A DNA stretch of 64,000 nucleotides from assembly GCA_036499395.1 (NCBI GenBank), contig DASYDW010000077.1:176750-240749 (forward strand). The letters are read 5' to 3'. The first letter of the stretch is position 1; the number at the start of each line of letters is the position of its first letter. The stretch is from Pirellulales bacterium. GTDB lineage: Bacteria; Planctomycetota; Planctomycetia; Pirellulales; JACPPG01. Below the pieces are notes generated by a model. The model was not told where the DNA came from and ran no database searches. It was given only the letters and a program-made list of their open reading frames with translations. Made by a program: the position numbers and the translations under genes. Positions 25,227 to 33,284 of the stretch are shown piece by piece.

Positions 25227-26335
25227 CGGCTTCCTCGATCGGTTGGCCGGCGCGCCAGCGAAGAAACGCGTCGAGGAAGGGCTGGATCTTGCCATCCATC
25301 ACGCTCTGGAAGTTGCCGATTGCGTAGCCAGTGCGAGAATCCTTGACACGTTGATCCGGGTGCAGGAAGTAGTTGCGGATCTGGGAACCGAAACCGGTCT
25401 TGGCCTGATTTTGGTACTTAGCGGCTTGCTCGGCCTCGCGTTTCTCTTCTTCGAGGCGTGCCAGCCTGGCTCGCAACATCTTCTGCGCGAGAGCGCGGTT
25501 CTTATGTTGACTGCGTTCCTGCTGACACTGGACGACCACACCGCTCGGCATGTGGGTCAGGCGGATGGCACTCGACGTTTTATTGACGTGCTGCCCGCCA
25601 GCGCCACTGGCGCGGAAAACGTCTTCGCGCACGTCCTCGTCGTTAATTTCGATCTCGGCCGACTCGGGCACCTCGGGCGAGACGTCCACGGCGGCGAAAC
25701 TGGTCTGCCGCTTTCCTTCAGCATTAAACGGGCTGATGCGCACCAGCCGGTGCATGCCAGTTTCGCCCTTTAGGTAGCCGTAGGCCATCGGACCACGGAC
25801 CATGACCGACGCGTTGTTAATGCCGGCCTGCTCATTGTCCTGCCGATCCAATAGCTCGACCTCGTAACCATTGTCTTCGGCCCAGTGCAGATACATGCGC
25901 AGCAGCATCTCGGCCCAGTCGTTGGCATCGGTGCCGCCGTCGCGGGCGTTGATCGAAAGGATGGCGTTGTTCGGATCGTGCGGACCGTTGAGCAGGGCTT
26001 TGAGCTCGAGATCCTCAAGCACTCCTTCCAGCCTATCCAATTGCGGCGCGATCTCGGCCGCGAGACCGTCATCCTCATCAGCAAGCTCGAGCATGACGTC
26101 CAGGTCGGCGACCGACTTGATCAGCTCCTTGAGCGGCTTGACGATCGTCGATACGGCCTTGAGCTCGGCGACGGTTGCTTGCGCGGATTCTGGTTTGTCC
26201 CAGAAGCCGGCCTCGCTCATTTGCGCTTCGATGGCGGTGGCGCGCTTTTGGCGGGTGTCAAAGTCAAAGAGAGTCTCGTAGTTGAGTAACCCTTTGGCGG
26301 ATGCCCTTGGCGCGATCGGAAAGCTCCTTATTCAC
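25213..26335 (-). CDS. prfB: Peptide chain release factor 2 (programmed +1 frameshift)
   Basis: 373 residues when read as complement of 26335-26267 joined to 26265-25213. GTG 26335 has AAAGGA 8 bases upstream. The first 23 codons end CTT, followed by in-frame TGA (26264-26266). Shifting +1 at CTT-TGA-C gives LDFDTRQKRATAIEAQ and continues into the main frame, matching the N-terminus of known RF2. RF2 recognises UGA/UAA through SPF (RISPFNAEG) and triggers hydrolysis through GGQ (SGAGGQHVNK); both are intact. The frameshift autoregulates RF2 level. The 335-residue frame starting at 26220 alone would be an N-terminally truncated misannotation. Confidence 0.96.
26263..26269 (-). promoter_or_regulatory. 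RF2 programmed +1 frameshift site (CTT TGA C)
   Basis: The heptamer CTTTGAC occurs exactly where frame 0 stops and the +1 frame continues into RF2. The Shine-Dalgarno-like stimulator (AGGGGG in E. coli) is not clear here; only CGAGA precedes the site, so efficiency may rely more on the slow UGA decoding. Confidence 0.9.
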
Positions 26336-26630
26336 GGACGTAATCCTTTGGCTGGGGACAGGACAAACGAAGGCAGTCGATATGGTAAATGAGGTCGACC
26401 AGGAAATTTTATCGGTTTACGGGCCAATCTGCCACCAGGGCTGTGCGGACGCGGATCGGGTGCGGGCTCGTCACGAGCTAGCGGAACTGCTGCGGCGCGG
26501 ACCGTGCAGGCGTCAAAATCGTTGCAACGCCGCGCCGCGAACTCGAAGCTATATTTCCGCGAGGTCCAGGCCCGGACCGGCGTGTTTTCCCTTCAGCATG
26601 CATCCCAATTAATGGACGAGGTATAAGACG

Positions 26631-27242
26631 ATGTTGAATCGACGATGGATTTTCGCAGCCGGCCTGGCGATTTGCGGCGGCTTGATGTTGCAATTCGTGA
26701 CGCCGCTGTCGGCCCAGCAGAAGGACGCACCCGCGGCGGACGCTCAGCAGGACGACAAGAAGGAAAAAGAAAAAGAGAAGGACCTCGACCTGCGCTATGC
26801 CAAGGCCTACCTGAAGCTGATGGAAGTGACACTGAATAAGTATCGCGAAACGAATCGCAAGTTGCCCAACACCATTCGGCCGAGCGTAATGCAGGCGATC
26901 GAAGAGAGCGTCCGCGAAGCTCGCGAGCGGGTCACACTGATCGACAAGGATGATACGAAGGAAGGCGACATCTATCTTTCGGGAGCTAACGCCGAGCTGC
27001 GAGATGCCACGGAGTCGCTGCGCAAAGCCGAAGCCGCGAACGTGCAATTCTCGGGCACGATCAGCGCCGAAGAAATTGAACGGTTGAAGGCCGAACTAGA
27101 GGTGGCCATGATCAACGTCGAGAAGGCCAAGCACCTCGGCTCCGAATCGCCGTTGGCGAACGTGCGGTATGAACTCGAGCAGTTGCGTGAAGAGGTCGCC
27201 GAGCTGCGGATGTTCGTGGCCCTGTTGCGCGATCGTAACTAA
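26631..27242 (+). CDS. Secreted coiled-coil protein
   Basis: 203 residues. Signal peptide MLNRRWIFAAGLAICGGLMLQF ends near PLSAQQ. A short Asp/Lys/Glu linker (KKEKEKEKD) precedes a nearly continuous helical region (residues about 60-200) with heptad character (AELRDATESLRKAEAANV, VRYELEQLREEVAELRMFVALL). Probably a periplasmic coiled coil. No catalytic motif. It is transcribed alone, divergent from prfB, and ends at the strong terminator at 27276-27318. Confidence 0.8.
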   Translation: MLNRRWIFAAGLAICGGLMLQFVTPLSAQQKDAPAADAQQDDKKEKEKEKDLDLRYAKAYLKLMEVTLNKYRETNRKLPNTIRPSVMQAIEESVREARERVTLIDKDDTKEGDIYLSGANAELRDATESLRKAEAANVQFSGTISAEEIERLKAELEVAMINVEKAKHLGSESPLANVRYELEQLREEVAELRMFVALLRDRN

Positions 27243-27275
27243 GCGATCGTTGGCGCAAAAGTTGAACGAATCATC

Positions 27276-27318
27276 AAAGCGAGGCGTGTGCATGGCATGC
27301 ACGCCTCGCTTTTCTTTT
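27276..27318 (+). terminator. Rho-independent terminator after the coiled-coil gene
   Basis: AAAGCGAGGCGTG pairs with CACGCCTCGCTTT around a short loop and is followed by TTTTCTTTT. The hairpin begins about 35 bases after the stop at 27242. Confidence 0.85.
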
Positions 27319-27372
27319 GATCTAAATCTAGGATCACCAGTGCTTCCTCTTAAAGTGTAGTTAGGTGGTGGC

Positions 27373-27540
27373 CTACTCTTCAGCCTTCGCTTCTTCGACT
27401 GCCTCCAAGACAGCCACCGCCGCCTTCGCCATCAGGTGACGTACGCGTTGCCGAACGTCATGCCGATGGTGCTTACGAAGCACGTCCACGATCGCTCGCT
27501 CCAAGGCTTCTTCCAGTTCCTGAACTTCGTTGTGATCCAT
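27373..27540 (-). CDS. Small helical protein, 55 residues
   Basis: Minus-strand frame from ATG 27540 to TAG 27373, with AGG about 8 bases before the start. The sequence begins MDHNEVQELEEALERAIVDV and ends AVAVLEAVEEAKAEE. It is almost entirely charged amphipathic helix with a central basic cluster (RKHHRHDVRQRVRH). This pattern fits a small dimeric helical or nucleic-acid-binding protein. It lies 48 bp downstream of tspO on the same strand, so it may be co-transcribed. It is too short for common length cut-offs. No family recognised. Confidence 0.65.
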   Translation of the reverse strand: MDHNEVQELEEALERAIVDVLRKHHRHDVRQRVRHLMAKAAVAVLEAVEEAKAEE

Positions 27541-27588
27541 GCTTCTACCTGCGGAAATATTCTTGGTTAGCTGCAGATGACGCGACGG

Positions 27589-27990
27589 TCACCTTCCCCA
27601 ATTCATCGCTGTGATCGATAACTGCAGTGTCGTGGCCAAAGAGACCCAGACGAAATAAGGTACCTGAGCCACGGCCACCCACCGATAATGTGTCCAGATC
27701 GCCGCCGCCATCCAGATGATGGTGGTCCACACAATCAGAATATCCACCGTCGCCAGCGGGAGACTACGCGTGCCGAACTGAATCGGCGTGAACAGCAGGT
27801 TAGCCACGAGGTTGATGGCGAAGGGCAATGCAACGAACCAGCCGATCCTTCCCCGAAGCGCCTGCACAAAAACGAAACCGAACGTGACGAGGATGATCGG
27901 GTAGATAATCTGCCAGATCAGCCCGATCGTCGCAGGCGCAGGCGTCCAGCTCGGCTTATGCAGCTCGTTGTACCAGGTCATCCAATCCAT
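27589..27990 (-). CDS. tspO: TspO/MBR family membrane protein
   Basis: 133 residues, slightly shorter than the usual ~155. Family signatures are WYNELHKPSWTPAP at the N-terminus, IWQIIYPIILVTFGF in the first helix, NLVANLLFTPIQFG in the third, and VPYFVWVSLATTLQLSITAMN in the last. Five membrane helices are expected. TspO proteins bind porphyrins and related tetrapyrroles and act in stress responses. The common WANLLFF motif has no Trp here (NLVANLLF). Single gene, possibly with the 55-residue protein downstream. Confidence 0.88.
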   Translation of the reverse strand: MDWMTWYNELHKPSWTPAPATIGLIWQIIYPIILVTFGFVFVQALRGRIGWFVALPFAINLVANLLFTPIQFGTRSLPLATVDILIVWTTIIWMAAAIWTHYRWVAVAQVPYFVWVSLATTLQLSITAMNWGR

Positions 27991-28043
27991 ACGAAAACCT
28001 GTTCATCCTGCTTTTGTGGTTCAGCCTTTAGCCTTGGGAACTA

Positions 28044-28361
28044 ATGATGCGCTGGTATCACGATGTCAGCTACTTTTTCGGCGGCGCATTTCTTGTCAAC
28101 GCGATCCCACACTTCGTGGCCGGTGTCATGGGGCACCCCTTTCAAAGCCCGTTTGCCACGCCGATGGGCGAAGGGTTGTCGCCTGCCTGGGTCAACGTCT
28201 TGTGGGGTGCGGCAAATCTTATTGTTGCGTACCTGCTCTTGGCACGCGTGGGCGGTTTCGAATTTCGCCGATGGCGGCACGTTTTGGTCGCCGGAGCCGG
28301 CGGACTGGCGATCGCGTTGCAACTCGCGCGGACGTTTGGGCGTTTTTACGGCGGTCTGTGA
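28044..28361 (+). CDS. Small membrane protein, 105 residues
   Basis: Three membrane segments can be seen: FFGGAFLVNAIPHFVAGVMG, VNVLWGAANLIVAYLLLARV and VLVAGAGGLAIALQLARTFG. The conserved-looking N-terminus (WYHDVSYFFGGAFLVNAIPHFVAG) has the style of a widespread uncharacterised membrane family. GGGA lies a few bases before the start, and ATGATG offers two adjacent starts. Divergent from tspO with a gap of only 53 bp, so the two genes share a promoter region. Function unknown. Confidence 0.75.
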   Translation: MMRWYHDVSYFFGGAFLVNAIPHFVAGVMGHPFQSPFATPMGEGLSPAWVNVLWGAANLIVAYLLLARVGGFEFRRWRHVLVAGAGGLAIALQLARTFGRFYGGL

Positions 28362-28569
28362 CGGTGGGATCGAGAGAGTCGATGTGCGTGCATGGCCTGG
28401 TTAACGGCCAAAATAGTGACCGTGCGAGCAAAAAGTGCCTGGTCGCTGTTCGCCTTGCCCCGGCTCGTCTGGTACGATGAGCGTCATCAGCGCCGGCCCT
28501 TATACAACCTTGAGGCGGCCGGCACTGATGCTCGCCTGAAGTGCCAACCTACCCCCGCCAGGACCCGCC

Positions 28570-30084
28570 ATGTTTCGCGTCCTCGGTTCATCGCGTGCCC
28601 TCTGCGACGGCCTGACTCGCCGCGAGTTATTGCGCGTCGGCGGACTGGGGCTCGCTGGGTTGGGGCTGGCCGATCTGCTGCGGTTGCAAGACGCCGCGGC
28701 TTCTGTGCCTGGCGAGCGTCCTCGCTCGTTTGGCCGCGCGAAGTCGGTAATCCTCCTGCATCTGTACGGTGCGCCGAGCCAGATCGAGTTCGTCGACCCG
28801 AAACCGAACGCCCCGGTCGAGATTCGCGGCGAGCTGAAATCGATTCCGTCCAGCTTGGCGGGCTGCGATGTCTGCGAACTGTTACCGAACTTTGCCAAGG
28901 TAATGGATCGGACGACTGTGTTACGCTCGGTGACGCACCCCTATCCGCTGCACGGCGTCGCGTATGCGTTGACCGGAGTGCCGGCGATTGATGCGCCAAT
29001 GGAGCTCAGCCCGCGCGATCCACGGCACTGGCCATTTTTCGGCTCGGTCGTCGATTACGTCGAAACGCAGCGAGAACGCCAGGCGACAGGACCCGCGACC
29101 AAGCGGCGCGTACCGAACAATATCGCCCTGCCGTTTCGCTTCAGCACGCGACGCGTGGGCGAAGTGCCGAGGGCCGGGCCCTATGCGTCGTTTCTCGGAA
29201 ACGAATACGATCCCGTGTGGACGGACTTTGTCGGTAGCGGCACCAAGGCGCTAACGAAGACGCTCGCCCAGCAGAAGTTCGAGGACAACGATCCCTACAT
29301 CGGCCTGTCGCCGGATAGCCACTTCGTGGTCCCCTCGGCCACGGCGCTATTGCCGGAGCTGACACTCGACCGGCTCGACCGACGACGGACGCTGCTCGCA
29401 CAACTGGATCAGGCCAGGGCTGATTTGAACTCAAGCGCCGGCGGACGTCAGTTCGATCGTTATCGGCAGATGACGTATACGCTGCTCGAGTCGGATGATT
29501 TGCGCAGTGCCCTGGACGTACGGCTCGAACCCGAGGCAACGCGCGACATGTATGGCCGGACATTGTTCGGGCAGGCGTGCCTGGGGGCGCGGCGGCTGGT
29601 CGAGGCGGGCAGCCGGATGGTGACCGTCTTTTGGGATGAATATGGTCTGGCCGGCAGCGGTTGGGACACGCATTGGAACCATTATCCGCGCATGCGGCAG
29701 GAACTTTGTCCGGGGCTGGATCTGGCATGGTATGGGCTGATTACCGACCTGGACCGGCGCGGAATGCTGGACGATACGCTGGTTGTCTGCACCAGTGAAC
29801 ATGGACGCACGCCGCATATCGCGAACGTGCAGGGGGGCGGCCGAGACCATTGGTCGCGCGTTTATTCGGCGCTGTTTGCCGGCGGCGGCACGGCTCGCGG
29901 CCGCGTGGTGGGGGCTTCGGACAAGCATGGCGGCGATGTCGCCAACGATCCGATCAGCCCCAAGGACATGCTGGCCACGATGTACCATCTGCTCGGGATC
30001 GACCATCGGTCGATCGTGCATGACGCGCAGGGGCGCCCCCTGCCGCTAGTCGACGGCGATGTGATTTCCGCCTCGCTCGCCTAG
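28570..30084 (+). CDS. DUF1501 family protein with Tat signal
   Basis: 504 residues. The N-terminus holds a twin-arginine-type signal (TRRELLRVGGLGLAGLGLADLL), so folded export is likely. The body matches planctomycete DUF1501 proteins, which have an alkaline-phosphatase/sulfatase-like fold: SVILLHLYGAPSQIEFVDPKP near residue 58, WDTHWNHYPRMRQ, LVVCTSEHGRTPHI and GRDHWSRVYSALFAGGG. The catalytic role of the family is not established. Its usual partner in planctomycetes is a DUF1549/DUF1553 (cytochrome-type) gene next to it. None is here, so this copy acts alone or with a distant partner. Confidence 0.92.
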   Translation: MFRVLGSSRALCDGLTRRELLRVGGLGLAGLGLADLLRLQDAAASVPGERPRSFGRAKSVILLHLYGAPSQIEFVDPKPNAPVEIRGELKSIPSSLAGCDVCELLPNFAKVMDRTTVLRSVTHPYPLHGVAYALTGVPAIDAPMELSPRDPRHWPFFGSVVDYVETQRERQATGPATKRRVPNNIALPFRFSTRRVGEVPRAGPYASFLGNEYDPVWTDFVGSGTKALTKTLAQQKFEDNDPYIGLSPDSHFVVPSATALLPELTLDRLDRRRTLLAQLDQARADLNSSAGGRQFDRYRQMTYTLLESDDLRSALDVRLEPEATRDMYGRTLFGQACLGARRLVEAGSRMVTVFWDEYGLAGSGWDTHWNHYPRMRQELCPGLDLAWYGLITDLDRRGMLDDTLVVCTSEHGRTPHIANVQGGGRDHWSRVYSALFAGGGTARGRVVGASDKHGGDVANDPISPKDMLATMYHLLGIDHRSIVHDAQGRPLPLVDGDVISASLA

Positions 30085-30639
30085 GCCCTGCACCGCACTT
30101 CGCACCCGCTCATGAGCACATTCGCGGATCAACTTGCGCGAAAATGCGTAACTTTGGGCGCGAAGGGGAAGCAGGAGAAGCTTTGACGCACGTTTTGCGC
30201 GTGACCTGCCTGCTGCGTATCGACACGCGATGAAGCGCGCGGCGCGAGGCAATGTCGATCATGCGCGAAGCCATCAACGGTGCGCCGAGACTCGCATCGC
30301 GGTTGTAAGCGCGCGGCAATCCATCGCATCGCGCGCGCTTGTTGATGATCGCGCGCGAAGGAAGAAATGATGCGCACGATTGCGCGGCGCGCGGTTCGGC
30401 GCAGCGCGGTGAAGTCGCGCGATGAAGCGAATCGCGCGAGTTTGGCAAAACTGGGGTTGCACATTTTGCAAGCCCCCCGTACAAATGAATGCATGTGGCA
30501 GCAGCGCCTGCAACGCTATTGCGTTTTGGGTGCTGCGAAACAAGAAGTTTTAGATTCGAAGGTGAGCTTCAGCCACACGAGAACCGCTAGGAAGGTTTTC
30601 AACGAACTCACCAGCACCCTTAGTTAGGAGGACGTAAGA
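30085..30639. other. GCGC-dense non-coding stretch before the mini H1-like gene
   Basis: 555 bp. From about 30110 to 30460, GCGCG/CGCGC-type runs occur roughly every 25 bp, separated by AT-containing spacers, often as gcgcgaag or gcgcgatgaag. Frames on both strands are open only because of this composition and show no domain. The downstream part (30460-30639) is less biased and would hold the promoter and leader of the 24-residue gene at 30640. Confidence 0.55.
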
Positions 30640-30714
30640 GTGGCCAAGAAGAAAGCTGCCAAGAAAGGTGCCAAGAAGAAGGCCGCCAAGAAGAAGACCG
30701 CCAAGAAGAAGTAG
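30640..30714 (+). CDS. 24-residue Lys/Ala protein, histone H1-tail-like
   Basis: GTG 30640 to TAG 30714. AGGAGG lies 8 bases before the start, the best ribosome site in the window, and a strong terminator follows at 30777. The product consists almost only of Lys and Ala in repeats of the AKKKAAKK type, with one Gly and one Thr. This composition matches the C-terminal tails of bacterial histone H1-like proteins (HctB/AlgP style), which bind DNA or RNA non-specifically. At 24 residues it would be a tail with no globular domain. Nucleic-acid binding is inference; the reading frame and signals are seen directly. Confidence 0.7.
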   Translation: MAKKKAAKKGAKKKAAKKKTAKKK

Positions 30715-30776
30715 GTGGTCCGCGATCGAGATCCTTGAGATCCCGATTGTGTGAAGCTTAAAGCAACAACGGTGAC

Positions 30777-30814
30777 GAGCCGCCCGCCTGCACAAGGCGG
30801 GCGGCTCTATTTTT
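30777..30814 (+). terminator. Rho-independent terminator after the mini H1-like gene
   Basis: GAGCCGCCCGCC pairs with GGCGGGCGGCTC around TGCACAA, followed by TATTTTTG. It lies 63 bp after the stop at 30714. Confidence 0.88.
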
Positions 30815-31011
30815 GCGCCGTGCCGGTCCCCTTGGGCCAAACTCTCTTGTCATCGCTGCTCGATTGACGATCGAGACGTCAAATCTAGAGCCAATTTCCG
30901 GCCTTTTCGCCAATATTCGGCCCGCAGCGTGCCGATCTCCTGCCGCAAAACGCTCGGTCGTTCCGTCTATACTTCCAGGACGAACGCGACACAAAATAGG
31001 ATGACGCGGCG

Positions 31012-31545
31012 GTGGCATCAGATGCACAACTCGCGACATTGGCGCGCGCCGGAGATGTTGCAGCGTTCGGCGAATTGGCCGGCCGCTACGAACGGACGCT
31101 GCTGGCCCTAGCGTTGGCCAAGCTGCACGACATTCACGCCGCCGAAGACGTCGTCCAATCGACATTGTTGCGGGCGTTTCGGCAGTTGCATGGATTGCGC
31201 GACGTGGACCGATTCGGGCCGTGGCTCTACGCGATCGCGTATTCACAGACAACCGATGCCCTCAGGTCGCGCCGTATTCCCGTTAGTCTGTCGCCGGCAT
31301 GTGACCAGATTGCCGGAGAGGACGGCGATGAGCTACGGCTTTGGATCGAACACGAGCACCTGCTGAATTTGGTCGCGCGCTTGCCCGATTCCGAACGCAC
31401 GCTCTTGGGGCAGCGTTATTTCGATGGGCGCACCATGGCCGAAATCTCAGCCGCCAGCGGTCGGCCCATCGGTACGGTTACTAAGCAGATTTCGCGGGCG
31501 GTTGCCCGCCTCCGCGAGTGGTTTGAGAAAGGGGATCTATCATGA
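31012..31545 (+). CDS. ECF-type RNA polymerase sigma factor
   Basis: 177 residues from GTG 31012. Region 2 (residues about 20-85: HAAEDVVQSTLLRAFRQLHGL, FGPWLYAIAYSQTTDALRSRR) recognises the -10 element. Region 4 (LPDSERTLLGQRYFDGRTMAEISAASGRPIGTV) recognises -35. Typical ECF size, with no extra domain. It overlaps the next gene by four bases (ATGA at 31542), so both are translated together. That gene is the likely regulator of this sigma factor. No autoregulated promoter was identified. Confidence 0.92.
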   Translation: MASDAQLATLARAGDVAAFGELAGRYERTLLALALAKLHDIHAAEDVVQSTLLRAFRQLHGLRDVDRFGPWLYAIAYSQTTDALRSRRIPVSLSPACDQIAGEDGDELRLWIEHEHLLNLVARLPDSERTLLGQRYFDGRTMAEISAASGRPIGTVTKQISRAVARLREWFEKGDLS

Positions 31546-33206
31546 ATCTGGAAATCTCTCTCGAAAGCCGGTTGGAATCTTTAGGCACCCAATTGCGTGC
31601 GAGGCCGCGTCAGACGGAACGCGTGCTCGAAGAAATCCGGGCGTCGGGCATGATTTCTGTGATTGAGAGAACTCCCCTGCGGTCACGACGCCCGTCGAGG
31701 CTATTCATGACGGTCGCGACAGGCGTGGCATGCCTTTGTGTGGCGGGGCTGATTGTGGTGTTGATGGCACCTTCGTCGGCCGTGGGCTGGGCTGACGTCG
31801 CTGCTACCTGGCAGGCGCAGCCGTGGGTGCGAGGCCAGGTCGTTTTTCCGGGCGACAACGAGGGCGAAATGTGGATTTCACCCCACCGGCAGATCTGGGC
31901 ATTCAACCTGAACGGCACCCTCTACTTCTATGACGGCGAACAGCGAACAAAATACGAATATCACCGCTCCGATCGGCAAATCACGAAGCTGCCGCTGGGA
32001 AGCGATGATGTTCAAAAAGCTCTTCCACTCGGCGCGTTGTCCGACAATAAGCCTACGATCGGCCCGTGGCTCTTTGGAACCGAGAAAATCGTTGCGCAAG
32101 AGCGGCGCGAGGTCGTCGACGCTGGTCGGACGTGGATCGACTTTCGGCTCACCCTGTGGCGAGGAGCGCGAAACCACGCTGTTCTTCGGGTCGATCCGCA
32201 GACCCGGCTGCCGGTCTACCTAACCGCTGCATCGAGTGAGGAGTCGAAAAACGCCTATAAATGGGAATTCAGTTATCCCACAGAAGGCCCGACTGATATT
32301 TACGCTCTGGGCGCGCCACGCGATCTACCGGTCGTCGATTGCATGCCCGCTACGGATGCGCAGCAGGTGCTCGATAGGATGGCTGCCACGCGGTCCCGCA
32401 TTGGTGATTTCCGCTTAATTATCGGACGACCGGCAGGTCTGGTCATCGGAGGTGCGAACGACGATTGCTTGCCAACAACCATCGTAAGTCGCAAAGGGAG
32501 CCGCTGGCGCGTCGAGCAGCGAGAGATCACGTCGCAGGTTGAGCCAGCCACTGCGCGCCCCGCAGATGGCGATTGGGCAAAATGGCTGTCGGAGGAAGCC
32601 CAACGTCACTCATTCGTTCCGCAAATAATCTGTGATGGTACAGCGGTTTGGGAAAACAGCGAGCGGCGTGCAGGGCATGTCGGACAGTGGCAGCGCAGCG
32701 GTACCACCGGGCCACAGGACTTGCTATCGGGTGAGGACCGCCTCGGGAATCTTCCCTCGGCGCCGGACGTAAAGATTGCCTCGCTCGTTTATCCCGACCT
32801 AACTCCCAAACGCGGCTGGCAATTCGCATTCGACGCCGCGCCGGCTGATGCGCCTGGCTATGTGCTCATCAAGCGTTCAGCGCGGCTGGCGATGGCTGAA
32901 CCGATGGTCGGCCACGAGTGGTATTACATCGATCCAGCCAAAGGGTGCGCTGTGGTGCGAATCGAATTGTTTAATCTTCCGCCGCGAGCTGCAGTGCATC
33001 CGACCGCGGCCGACACGCGCAATACAATCCGCTTCGAAGGCTTCGCGTCGTCGCCGCAGGGCTTTTGGTATCCAACTGTCGTATCTACGGAGAGTATCTC
33101 TCCGAAGCCGCAAGGGGTTCAAGAATATCGGAAGACGGTGCGTTATGCCTTTGATTTTGCCCCCACGCTGCCCGACGACTTGTTCGTCGTCGGTAGTCAC
33201 CCTTGA
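31542..33206 (+). CDS. Single-pass membrane protein coupled to the ECF sigma factor (candidate anti-sigma)
   Basis: 554 residues. A cytoplasmic segment of about 55 residues (MNLEISLESRLESLGTQLR, RPRQTERVLEEIRASGM) precedes one membrane helix (LFMTVATGVACLCVAGLIVVLMA) and then about 475 exported residues. The exported part looks like two similar beta-rich halves (VRGQVVFPGDNEGEMWISPHRQIWAFNLNG-like start; repeated W and PDLTPKRGWQFAF motifs). There is no HxxxCxxC zinc anti-sigma motif. Position, four-base overlap and topology suggest it senses an external signal and controls the sigma factor. This is inference. Similar large partners are common for planctomycete ECF factors. Confidence 0.8.
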   Translation: MNLEISLESRLESLGTQLRARPRQTERVLEEIRASGMISVIERTPLRSRRPSRLFMTVATGVACLCVAGLIVVLMAPSSAVGWADVAATWQAQPWVRGQVVFPGDNEGEMWISPHRQIWAFNLNGTLYFYDGEQRTKYEYHRSDRQITKLPLGSDDVQKALPLGALSDNKPTIGPWLFGTEKIVAQERREVVDAGRTWIDFRLTLWRGARNHAVLRVDPQTRLPVYLTAASSEESKNAYKWEFSYPTEGPTDIYALGAPRDLPVVDCMPATDAQQVLDRMAATRSRIGDFRLIIGRPAGLVIGGANDDCLPTTIVSRKGSRWRVEQREITSQVEPATARPADGDWAKWLSEEAQRHSFVPQIICDGTAVWENSERRAGHVGQWQRSGTTGPQDLLSGEDRLGNLPSAPDVKIASLVYPDLTPKRGWQFAFDAAPADAPGYVLIKRSARLAMAEPMVGHEWYYIDPAKGCAVVRIELFNLPPRAAVHPTAADTRNTIRFEGFASSPQGFWYPTVVSTESISPKPQGVQEYRKTVRYAFDFAPTLPDDLFVVGSHP

Positions 33207-33284
33207 GAGCAGAGGCAGATCGACACGAATGACCAACGCTCATCAGCTGAACACGAGGAGCGGAATTGAATTGTTCGCTCGCCT

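Noticed and set aside
26220..26222. ATG as the RF2 start
   Set aside because: The family N-terminus continues upstream through the frameshift site to GTG 26335.
30110..30627. Several 70-125 codon frames on both strands
   Set aside because: All are created by the GCGC-rich composition; Arg/Ala/Ser-rich and no recognisable pattern.
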